This document shows positions 1 to 5,889 of a stretch of DNA of 5,889 bases, piece after piece. The translations under genes and the position numbers were made by a program. The stretch is from JBGLNJ01 sp964353405 (GTDB lineage: Bacteria > Chloroflexota > Anaerolineae > Fen-1058), in the NCBI GenBank assembly GCA_964353405.1, contig CAYGWJ010000336.1:1-5889 (forward strand). Reading direction: 5' to 3'. The notes under the pieces were generated by a model. That model ran no database searches, was not told the origin of the DNA, and was given only the letters and a program-made list of their open reading frames with translations. Each line of letters starts with the position of its first letter. Within the stretch, counting starts at the first letter, position 1.

Positions 1-60
1 TGGTCGGGCGATATGTGCGCGCCCTACTTGCTGATCGGCGGCATGAGCGTTTCGATCTAG
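1..60 (+). CDS. C-terminal end of an upstream gene (partial, unidentified)
   Basis: Frame 1 is open from the window edge to a TAG at 58-60 and encodes 19 residues ending GGMSVSI. Seventeen of the 19 codons end in G or C, matching the strong G/C third-position bias of the genes downstream. Frame 3 is also open over this stretch (to a TGA at 63-65), but fewer than half of its codons end in G or C, so frame 1 is preferred. The fragment is too short to assign a family. No U-run terminator is visible between this stop and the promoter that follows, so some read-through into the transporter operon cannot be excluded. Confidence 0.4.
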   Translation, partial: WSGDMCAPYLLIGGMSVSI

Positions 61-65
61 CATGA

Positions 66-93
66 TTGACAATGCGCCTGGACGTGTTATACT
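66..93 (+). promoter_or_regulatory. Sigma-70/SigA-type promoter with extended -10
   Basis: A perfect -35 TTGACA lies at 66-71. A 16-bp spacer separates it from TATACT at 88-93, which matches five of six positions of the -10 consensus. TG at 85-86 forms an extended -10. By normal spacing, transcription should start near 100. The promoter sits directly after the probable end of the upstream gene and points at the transporter operon, so it is the likely operon promoter. The identification is by consensus only. Confidence 0.75.
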
Positions 94-266
94 AAACAAA
101 GTGTTGAATGAATCTGCTCGCCATTAGCCCTTGGCCGACGAGATGGACGATTCACCCCAAGCAGCACACAAGCTTCTTCAGGCCCTCTTACGGGCATTAG
201 CCCGGTCATGTCTCGCCTGCCTGGCAACAAGTGACCAGATAGCAGTTGTGTACGGCAGGGGAGAAA

Positions 267-279
267 AGAAAGGAGGTGA
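267..279 (+). promoter_or_regulatory. Orphan full-length Shine-Dalgarno-like sequence
   Basis: AGAAAGGAGGTGA is complementary over all 13 bases to the usual 3' end of bacterial 16S rRNA. No ATG, GTG or TTG lies within a workable distance; the first candidates are TTG 302 and GTG 304, more than 20 nt downstream. It also ends in its own TGA. It sits 7 nt after the hairpin 216-259. It might be a ribosome standby site, a remnant of a lost small gene, or a regulatory element. The match is seen directly; the role is unknown. Confidence 0.4.
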
Positions 280-353
280 ACCGGAAAAGTCAAGAGACCG
301 TTTGTGCTTCAACCCGCTTTATCACAAATCCACCCTAACATACTCGTGACACG

Positions 354-361
354 AGGAGGAG
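354..361 (+). promoter_or_regulatory. Ribosome binding site of the binding-protein gene
   Basis: AGGAGGAG lies just before the ATG at 364. This fixes the start of the lipoprotein gene in preference to the in-frame GTG at 304. That GTG has no nearby Shine-Dalgarno sequence and would put 20 polar residues before a textbook lipoprotein signal peptide. Confidence 0.8.
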
Positions 362-363
362 AA

Positions 364-2157
364 ATGAGTAAGCGACTATTTGCCGTTTTCAGCGGCATCA
401 TGGTTTTTGCAATGGTCCTTGCGGCTTGTGCGCCAGCCGCTACGCCTGTGCCAACCCAGGCGCCGGATCAACCAACCGCCAAGCCTGCCGAGCCGACCAA
501 AGCACCTGCGCCGACCAAACCACCTGCGCCAACCGCCACGCCTGCGCCGACCGCAACGCCCAAACCCAAGGTGGTGCGGATCGCCTACCCGCAGGAACCG
601 GACAGCCTGAATCCCTACTATTCCAACATGTGGTTTGCCGCGATCCTGGGACCGCTGTACCTCAACACTTCGTTGCTCGAGTACAACGACAAAGCTGAGG
701 CGATCCCCAACGTCGCCAAAGAGATCCCGTCGGCGGCGAATGGCGGCATTTCGGCGGATGGCAAGACCATCACCTTCAAGCTGCGCGATGATGCCAAGTG
801 GTCGGATGGCACGCCGCTCACGGCGGACGACTTTGTCTTTACATGGCAGATGGTCATGAGCGACAAGAACGCCGTCGCCAGCCGCGACCCGTATGACACC
901 GCCGTGGACAAGGTGGAAGCCAAAGACAAGACCACACTGGTCGTCACGTTCAAGGAACCGTATGCGCCGTGGCAGGCCAAAGTCTTTCAGAATGCCTCGG
1001 GCGGCTCGGGCGCGTTGCCCAAGCACATCCTCGAGCCCGTGTTCAAGAAGGATGGCACGATTGACAAGGCCGAGTGGAACCGCAAGCCGACCGTGGGCTT
1101 TGGCCCGTTCGTGTTCAAAGAGTGGCAATCGGGCAGCAGCCTGACCTTTGTGGCGAATCCCAACTATTACAAGGGCAAGCCCAAGATTGATCAGATCTTT
1201 ATCAAGATCGTGCCGGACGATGCAGCGCAAATCGCGGCGCTCAAAGCGGGCGACTCGGACATCGGCACGTTTATTTCCTACGAGGATATGGCCGACCTGG
1301 AAAAGCTCGGCACGCTTGACTTGGTCTTGACGGCCTCAGGCTACCAGGAATCGTGGATCATGAACCTGAGCACCAACCCCAAGTCCGCCAGCCACCCGGC
1401 GCTGCAAGACGTGAACGTGCGCAAGGCGCTCGTCATGGCGGTGGACCGCAACAAGATCGTCAAAGATCTCTTGGAGGGGCGCACCAAGGTCTCGGCCACG
1501 TTCTGGGAGGGCACACCCTATGCCAATCCCAGCGAAAAGCCGCTGGCGTATGACCCTGAAGGCACCAAGAAGCTGCTCGACGCGGCCGGCTGGACGGTGG
1601 GCAAAGACGGCATCCGCGAAAAGACCATCGGCGGCAAGGTCGTCAAGCTCAAACTGCGCTATGTCACCACCACCCGCGAGGTCCGCAAGAACGTGCAGGC
1701 CATCGTTCAGCAGATGTGGAAGGCCGTGGGCGTGGACGCGGAGCTGCTCAACCACCAGAGCGATCTGTTCTTTGCGAGCTATGCTGAGAAGGGCCCGATT
1801 TCGCTCGGCCAGTACGACATCCAAGAGTTCTCGACCAATCCCAACTTCCCCGATCCTGATATTGTGCGCTGGCTGTGCAAAGAGATTCCCTCGGATGCGA
1901 ACCCGACCGGAGTCAATGACCAGGGTCTGTGCGACAAAGACCTCGATGCCTTGTTCGCCAAGCAGACCGTCACCGTGGATGCCGCTGCCCGCGCCAAGAT
2001 ATTCCACGACATCGGCAAGATGCTCAACGACAAAGTCTATTGGAACAGCATGTGGGACGATCCAGACTGGTACGCTACGTCCAAGAAGCTAGTGAACCTC
2101 AAGCTGTCTGGCGCGACGCCATTTTGGAATGCCGTCGAGTGGGACATCAAGCAGTAA
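364..2157 (+). CDS. ABC importer substrate-binding lipoprotein, family 5 (peptide/solute)
   Basis: This is the extracytoplasmic receptor of the importer, 597 residues. Residues 1-21 are a lipoprotein signal peptide (MSKR, a hydrophobic core, then lipobox L19-A-A-C22), so Cys22 should be lipidated. Residues 23-69 are a Pro/Thr/Ala/Lys-rich tether of a kind common in Chloroflexota. The SBP_bac_5 domain fills about 70-597. Its family signature lies around 140-161 (LRDDAKWSDGTPLTADDF), followed by GFGPF at 245-249 and a NPNYY segment near 265-269. Cys505 and Cys523 are the only other cysteines and could form a disulfide in the exported domain. The size is normal for the family. The start at ATG 364 follows a strong ribosome binding site and gives a perfect signal peptide. 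Being first and promoter-proximal fits the need for excess receptor. The substrate cannot be read from the sequence: oligopeptides are likely, and oligosaccharides or other solutes are possible. Confidence 0.95.
   Translation: MSKRLFAVFSGIMVFAMVLAACAPAATPVPTQAPDQPTAKPAEPTKAPAPTKPPAPTATPAPTATPKPKVVRIAYPQEPDSLNPYYSNMWFAAILGPLYLNTSLLEYNDKAEAIPNVAKEIPSAANGGISADGKTITFKLRDDAKWSDGTPLTADDFVFTWQMVMSDKNAVASRDPYDTAVDKVEAKDKTTLVVTFKEPYAPWQAKVFQNASGGSGALPKHILEPVFKKDGTIDKAEWNRKPTVGFGPFVFKEWQSGSSLTFVANPNYYKGKPKIDQIFIKIVPDDAAQIAALKAGDSDIGTFISYEDMADLEKLGTLDLVLTASGYQESWIMNLSTNPKSASHPALQDVNVRKALVMAVDRNKIVKDLLEGRTKVSATFWEGTPYANPSEKPLAYDPEGTKKLLDAAGWTVGKDGIREKTIGGKVVKLKLRYVTTTREVRKNVQAIVQQMWKAVGVDAELLNHQSDLFFASYAEKGPISLGQYDIQEFSTNPNFPDPDIVRWLCKEIPSDANPTGVNDQGLCDKDLDALFAKQTVTVDAAARAKIFHDIGKMLNDKVYWNSMWDDPDWYATSKKLVNLKLSGATPFWNAVEWDIKQ
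505..558 (+). repeat. 18-bp tandem repeat encoding the lipoprotein tether
   Basis: CCTGCGCC recurs at 505-512, 523-530 and 541-548, an exact 18-bp period. It encodes three hexapeptides of the form PAPT followed by KP, AT or AT (residues 48-65). Related degenerate units extend on both sides within the Pro/Thr-rich tether. Such DNA can gain or lose whole units and so change tether length without shifting the frame. Confidence 0.7.
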
Positions 2158-2166
2158 ATCTCTAGC

Positions 2167-2230
2167 CCTCTCCTACCCCCAACCCCCTCCCTCTCCCAAT
2201 GGGAGAGGGAGGGGCCGGGGGTGGGAGAGG
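2167..2230 (+). repeat. C/G-rich two-tier palindromic repeat (REP-like)
   Basis: The inner stem pairs 2184-2197 with 2201-2214, 14 perfect base pairs around the loop AAT. After a 3x2 internal loop, an outer stem pairs 2167-2180 with 2217-2230, 14 pairs including one U-G wobble. The whole forms a 64-nt hairpin between the receptor stop and the permease ribosome binding site, which begins 2 nt after the stem. No U-run follows, so it is not a classical terminator. It resembles the CCCTCTCC/GGAGAGGG palindromes dispersed in many bacterial genomes (from memory, not searched). Possible roles are protection of the receptor mRNA 3' end or partial transcription arrest. Confidence 0.8.
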
Positions 2231-2231
2231 C

Positions 2232-2236
2232 AGGAG
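2232..2236 (+). promoter_or_regulatory. Ribosome binding site deciding the permease B start
   Basis: AGGAG lies 6 nt before ATG 2243. The reading frame is open upstream to ATG 2129, but that start would overlap the receptor gene and translate the hairpin repeat into a Pro/Gly/Arg-rich stretch. ATG 2243 gives the usual DppB/OppB N terminus (MSRYIIRRLLQAIP). Confidence 0.8.
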
Positions 2237-2242
2237 CTTTGC

Positions 2243-3298
2243 ATGAGCCGTTACATCATCCGCCGACTGCTGCAAGCCATTCCTCTGCTTTTCATCATCA
2301 GCGTCATCATCTTTGTCCTCACCACACAGATGGGCGATCCGCTGTCCATGTTTGGCGGAGGGCGAAGGGCGCTCCGGTCCGAAGACCGCATCCGGTTGAC
2401 ACGCCAACTTGGCCTGGACAAGCCGTTGTACATGCAGTACATCATCTGGCTGGTGGGCAATGATTGGATGCCCGTAGATGCCGACGCGGACGGCAAGCAA
2501 GATGTGGACGAAAATGGCAAGCCGGCCTATGGCACGCGCCAAGGCGCGCTGCGGGGAGACTTTGGCACCTCGTTCGCCACGCGCCAGCCCGTGATGGAGA
2601 TGATCAAAGAGCGGCTGCCCAATACATTGATCCTCATGTTGACCGCCGAGGTTGTCATTATCATCTTTTCACTCGTCATCGGGCTGGTATCTGCGCTCAA
2701 GCAATACTCGATTTTCGATCACACGGTCACCGCTCTGTCGTTCATCGGTTTTTCGATGCCGATTCCGCTGCTGGCGCTCGGTCTGATCTATGTCTTTGCT
2801 GTCTATTTCAAGCGTTGGGGATTGCCCTACCTGCCCACGGGCGGCATGTACGATCCACAAGTCGGGCAAAGCTGGCAGCAGACCCTCTGGCATATGGTGC
2901 TGCCGGTCACGGCGCTCTCGGTGATTACGGTCGCCGGCTACAGCCGCTTTATTCGCGGCAGCATGCTCGAAGTCATCAGCCAGGATTACATTCGCACCGC
3001 GCGCGCCAAGGGCCTGGCGGACCGCCGCATCGTGTTCATCCACGCGCTCAAGAACGCCGCGCTGCCGATTGTCACCATCATCGGCCTGGACCTGCCTTTC
3101 CTGCTGGCTGGCGCGGTCGTCACAGAGTCCATCTTTGCGTGGCCCGGCAGGGGGCGGCTATTCTACGATCACACGACGCGCTCCGATTTTCCCGTGCTCA
3201 TGGGCATCATGATGATCATTGCAGTGGCGGTGGTGGTGTTTCAGTTGATCACGGATGTGACCTACACGTTCCTGGATCCCAGGATTCGATATGATTGA
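2243..3298 (+). CDS. ABC importer permease, DppB/OppB-like
   Basis: One of the two membrane subunits forming the translocation path, 351 residues. The N terminus MSRYIIRRLLQAIPLLF is typical of the family, with TM1 at about 9-28. A long extracytoplasmic segment (about 30-125) ends in the family motif GDFGTSF (105-111). Further membrane segments lie near 127-151, 160-189, 216-235, 270-296 and 317-337. The cytoplasmic EAA loop that contacts an ATPase is DYIRTARAKGLADRRIVF (248-265), followed by HALKNAALP (267-275). The C terminus TFLDPRIRYD is also family-like. The odd feature is an acidic insert at 72-95 whose residues 79-90 fit an EF-hand loop (Asp79, Asp81, Asp83, Gly84, Asp87, Glu90). It should pair with the permease encoded next. 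Function is secure; substrate is not. Confidence 0.95.
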   Translation: MSRYIIRRLLQAIPLLFIISVIIFVLTTQMGDPLSMFGGGRRALRSEDRIRLTRQLGLDKPLYMQYIIWLVGNDWMPVDADADGKQDVDENGKPAYGTRQGALRGDFGTSFATRQPVMEMIKERLPNTLILMLTAEVVIIIFSLVIGLVSALKQYSIFDHTVTALSFIGFSMPIPLLALGLIYVFAVYFKRWGLPYLPTGGMYDPQVGQSWQQTLWHMVLPVTALSVITVAGYSRFIRGSMLEVISQDYIRTARAKGLADRRIVFIHALKNAALPIVTIIGLDLPFLLAGAVVTESIFAWPGRGRLFYDHTTRSDFPVLMGIMMIIAVAVVVFQLITDVTYTFLDPRIRYD

Positions 3299-3389
3299 CG
3301 TGATTCGTGAAACGTAAAACGTGACACTTGCACCTGATGCAAGTGTAGGTGTGCGAAATCCGGTCACGTTTCACGCTTCACGTTTTACG
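3299..3389 (+). repeat. Inverted heptad-repeat element 1 (CGTRAAA units)
   Basis: Four head-to-tail 7-bp units begin exactly after the permease B stop (starts 3299, 3306, 3313, 3320), with consensus CGTRAAA. Four more lie on the opposite strand at 3362-3368, 3369-3375, 3376-3382 and 3383-3389. Arms 3306-3325 and 3363-3382 match at 18 of 20 positions when folded. Nested between them is a perfect 9-bp hairpin (3324-3332 with 3338-3346, loop CCTGA). No U-run follows the structure. It looks like a dispersed palindromic repeat or a miniature element; no target-site duplication is visible. Confidence 0.75.
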
Positions 3390-3395
3390 CCCTAC

Positions 3396-3400
3396 GGGGA
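3396..3400 (+). promoter_or_regulatory. Ribosome binding site deciding the permease C start
   Basis: GGGGA lies 5 nt before ATG 3406. It is a weak site, but a longer in-frame start at GTG 3349 would translate the right arm of the repeat into 19 extra residues without a better ribosome binding site, so ATG 3406 is preferred. Confidence 0.6.
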
Positions 3401-3405
3401 CTGGC

Positions 3406-4353
3406 ATGGCTACTGTGACTGACGTATTCTCCCCGACAGCCGAAGAGACACTCACCAAAGAGCCGCTCACGCCCGCGCAGTTGGCCTGGCGGCGCTTTCG
3501 GCGGCACAAGATGGCCATGTTCGGGCTGGTGCTGCTGGCCGCGCTCATTGTATACGTCGTTGGCGGGGCCTTGGTCTTTAGCGAAGAGTTTGCCAACTTT
3601 AACGACGTGGGCATCAAGCTGCAAGCACCCTCGGCAGCGCATCCCTTCGGCACGGACGCCATCGGGCGAGACATCCTCGCGCGCACGATCTATGGCGGGC
3701 AAATCTCGCTCATCATCGGACTGGCGGCTGTGGGCGTCGCGCTCATCGTCGGCGTGACGGTGGGGGCGGTCTCGGGCTATTACGGCGGCTGGATTGATGG
3801 CATTTTGATGCGCTTTACCGAAGCGCTCTTGTGCATCCCGCAGCTCTTTTTGCTGATCGTGGCGGCCAAGTACCTGGGCAGCCAGATTCCCAATTTCGAG
3901 TTGTTCGGGCGCACGTTCAGCGGGAGTGTCATCGTCATCATCCTCATCATCGGGCTGGATAGCTGGATGTACCTGGCGCGCATCGTCCGCTCGCAGATGC
4001 TTTCGCTCAAAGAGCGAGAGTTTGTCACAGCGGCGCACTGCACCGGCACCTCGAATACGGCGATCATTGTCACCCATATCTTGCCTAACACGCTTGCCCC
4101 CATCATTGTCAATGCAACGCTGGGCGTTGCCAACGCCATTCTGACCGAAGCGTATATCAGCTTCCTGGGCCTGGGCGTCCGCCCGCCGACGGCCACCTGG
4201 GGCAACATGCTCGAAAACGCGAACCGCTACCTGGAAACCGCGCCCTGGATGTGGTTCTTCCCCGGCATGTTGATCTTGATCACCGTGCTGGCGATCAACT
4301 TTGTCGGCGACGGGCTGCGCGATGCGCTCGACCCACGCGCGATGGTAGAGTAA
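3406..4353 (+). CDS. ABC importer permease, DppC/OppC-like
   Basis: The second membrane subunit of the translocation pore, 315 residues. After a polar N terminus comes the OppC_N-type segment AWRRFRRHKMAMFGLVLL (27-44), which opens TM1 (about 37-58). Next is the hallmark HPFGTDAIGRDILARTIYGG (79-98) that leads into the transport domain. Other membrane segments lie near 97-121, 134-155, 173-195, 228-256 and 283-301. The EAA loop reads EFVTAAHCTG (205-214) and ends at HILPN (224-228). Its Ala-His-Cys stretch is a little unusual where the family often has ARALG. The C terminus GDGLRDALDPR (301-311) is typical, and four residues later the stop TAA coincides with the first bases of heptad element 2. 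Length is normal. It is flanked on both sides by inverted heptad repeats. Confidence 0.95.
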   Translation: MATVTDVFSPTAEETLTKEPLTPAQLAWRRFRRHKMAMFGLVLLAALIVYVVGGALVFSEEFANFNDVGIKLQAPSAAHPFGTDAIGRDILARTIYGGQISLIIGLAAVGVALIVGVTVGAVSGYYGGWIDGILMRFTEALLCIPQLFLLIVAAKYLGSQIPNFELFGRTFSGSVIVIILIIGLDSWMYLARIVRSQMLSLKEREFVTAAHCTGTSNTAIIVTHILPNTLAPIIVNATLGVANAILTEAYISFLGLGVRPPTATWGNMLENANRYLETAPWMWFFPGMLILITVLAINFVGDGLRDALDPRAMVE

Positions 4354-4402
4354 AACGTGAAGCGTAAAACGTGATATGACGTTTCACGTTTTACGTTTCA
4401 CG
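4351..4402 (+). repeat. Inverted heptad-repeat element 2 (CGTRAAA units)
   Basis: A partial unit TAAAA (4351-4355) supplies the stop codon of permease C. Units follow at 4356-4362, 4363-4369 and 4370-4376. On the opposite strand units lie at 4382-4388, 4389-4395 and 4396-4402, with a degenerate one at 4375-4381. Arms 4356-4374 and 4384-4402 form a 19-bp stem whose only non-Watson-Crick pair is G4362-U4396, with a 9-nt loop. TAAAACGTGA is also a direct repeat (4351-4360 and 4365-4374). The right arm is identical, in inverse, to 19 bases of element 1 (3306-3324). No U-run follows. Confidence 0.8.
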
Positions 4403-4416
4403 GCCTGCGGAGTGAC

Positions 4417-5399
<983 letters not shown>

Positions 5400-5403
<4 letters not shown>

Positions 5404-5889
5404 GGTCTGTAGCCAGCGGTGAGATCCTGGTGCGCGTCGAAAACCTCAAGAAACATTTTCCCATCCGCCGAGGCATTCTCTTTCAGCGGCAAATCGGCGC
5501 GGTGCAGGCCGTGGACGACGTGTCGTTCGACATACGCCGGGGCGAGACGATGGGATTGGTGGGCGAGTCGGGGTGCGGCAAGTCCACGACCGGGCGGACG
5601 ATGCTGATGCTCTATCCGGCCACAAGCGGTCGGGTGCTGTTCGGCGAGCAAGACATTTTCCGGGCTAAAGGCCGCGCGCTCCTGGCCGTCCGCCGCAAGG
5701 CGCAAATGATTTTCCAGGACCCCTACGCCAGCCTCAACCCGCGCTGGACGGTGAACGCCATTGTGGGCGAGCCATTGCGGGTGCATGGATTGGCAAGTGG
5801 CCGCGCACAGACCGAGCGCGTTCAGGAGCTGCTCAACCTCGTCGGGTTGAACCCGATGTTTGTCAACCGCTACCCGCACGAGTTTTCCG
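5400..5889 (+). CDS. ABC importer ATPase, DppF/OppF-like (3' truncated by window)
   Basis: The second ATPase of the importer. It starts at ATG 5400, overlapping the TGA of the preceding gene by 4 bases, with AGGAG at 5388-5392 and a 7-nt gap. The frame stays open to the window end, giving 163 residues of an expected 320-330 or so. The N terminus VRVENLKKHFPIRRG (11-25) is typical of DppF/OppF, as is AVQAVDDVSF (34-43). Walker A is GESGCGKST (55-63) and the Q-loop is FQDPYASLNPRW (105-116). The sequence stops at YPHEFS, just before the SGGQ signature, so the signature, Walker B, switch His and C-terminal extension lie outside the window. It should form a heterodimer with the upstream ATPase. 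Nothing in the visible part suggests damage. Confidence 0.93.

Larger units (their letters stand above)
100..363 (+). promoter_or_regulatory. Long 5' leader of the transporter operon
   Basis: About 260 nt separate the predicted transcription start from the first gene, and I find no convincing coding sequence in them. Three possible hairpins can be drawn. The first pairs 118-124 with 143-150 (one bulged A). The second pairs CCTGCC 216-221 with GGCAGG 254-259, with an inner ACAA/TTGT pairing. The third pairs TTTGTG 301-306 with CACAAA 323-328. The 9-mer CATTAGCCC occurs twice, at 122-130 and 195-203. A small palindrome, CTCGTG-A-CACGAG, lies at 343-355 against the ribosome binding site. I do not recognise any known riboswitch core, T-box or tRNA. 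Length and structure suggest possible leader control, but this is inference. Confidence 0.45.

Noticed and set aside
87..293. Antisense open frame across the leader
   Set aside because: It runs back over the promoter, has no recognisable product and no ribosome binding site; more likely chance.
131..349. Possible 72-residue gene in the leader starting at TTG 131
   Set aside because: No Shine-Dalgarno sequence precedes the TTG, the composition resembles no protein family, and the orphan 16S-complementary motif lies inside it, not before it.
304..363. Extended start of the receptor gene at GTG 304
   Set aside because: It would add 20 polar residues before a perfect lipoprotein signal peptide and lacks a nearby ribosome binding site, while ATG 364 has a strong one.
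376..1230. Long minus-strand open frame opposite the receptor gene
   Set aside because: It is Arg/His/Gly-rich, as expected when a gene with strong G/C third positions is read in reverse, and resembles no family.
1336..2007. Second long minus-strand open frame opposite the receptor gene
   Set aside because: Composition artefact of codon bias; no ribosome binding site or domain motif.
2167..2230. Rho-independent terminator
   Set aside because: The hairpin is strong but no U-run follows it, and a co-oriented gene of the same transporter starts 13 bases later.
2129..2242. Extended start of permease B at ATG 2129
   Set aside because: It overlaps the receptor gene and translates the hairpin repeat; ATG 2243 with AGGAG in front gives the family N terminus.
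3299..3389. CRISPR array
   Set aside because: The units are 7 bp, contiguous, and inverted halfway; there are no unique spacers and no cas genes.
4356..4402. Rho-independent terminator
   Set aside because: The stem is followed by GCCTGCGG, not a U-run, and by the next gene of the operon.

Overview
The window is a nearly complete Opp/Dpp-type (SBP family 5) ABC importer operon, all on the + strand. It runs in the canonical order: substrate-binding lipoprotein, permease B, permease C, ATPase D, ATPase F. The last gene is cut by the window end. The source is probably a member of the Chloroflexota (Anaerolineae-like). This rests on the Pro/Thr/Ala/Lys-rich tether after the lipobox Cys of the binding protein, G/C-rich third codon positions, and dispersed palindromic repeats in the spacers. 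Taxonomy is inference from style, not a search result.

Layout. Positions 1-60 are probably the last 19 codons of an upstream gene. A near-consensus promoter (TTGACA, 16 bp, extended -10 TGnTATACT) lies at 66-93. It is followed by a leader of about 260 nt that is probably noncoding. The leader has three possible hairpins and a 13-nt perfect Shine-Dalgarno-like sequence (267-279) with no usable start codon after it. The operon then reads: binding lipoprotein 364-2157, permease B 2243-3298, permease C 3406-4353, ATPase D 4417-5403, ATPase F 5400-end. D and F overlap as ATGA.

Working together. The lipid-anchored receptor captures a peptide or other small solute outside the membrane and hands it to the B/C permease pair, and ATP hydrolysis by D and F drives import. 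The sequence does not fix the substrate, because family-5 receptors also serve oligosaccharides, nickel complexes and other ligands.

Most unusual points. (1) Each of the three longer gene junctions carries a palindromic repeat between the stop codon and the next ribosome binding site. One is a C/G-rich two-tier hairpin. The other two are built from inverted arrays of a 7-bp unit, CGTRAAA, and share an exact inverted 19-mer that flanks permease C. (2) Permease B has an EF-hand-like DxDxDGxxDxxE loop in its extracytoplasmic segment. (3) The leader holds the orphan Shine-Dalgarno-like sequence. The transporter itself is an ordinary, well-known system, and I see no evidence of a wholly new enzymatic system here.
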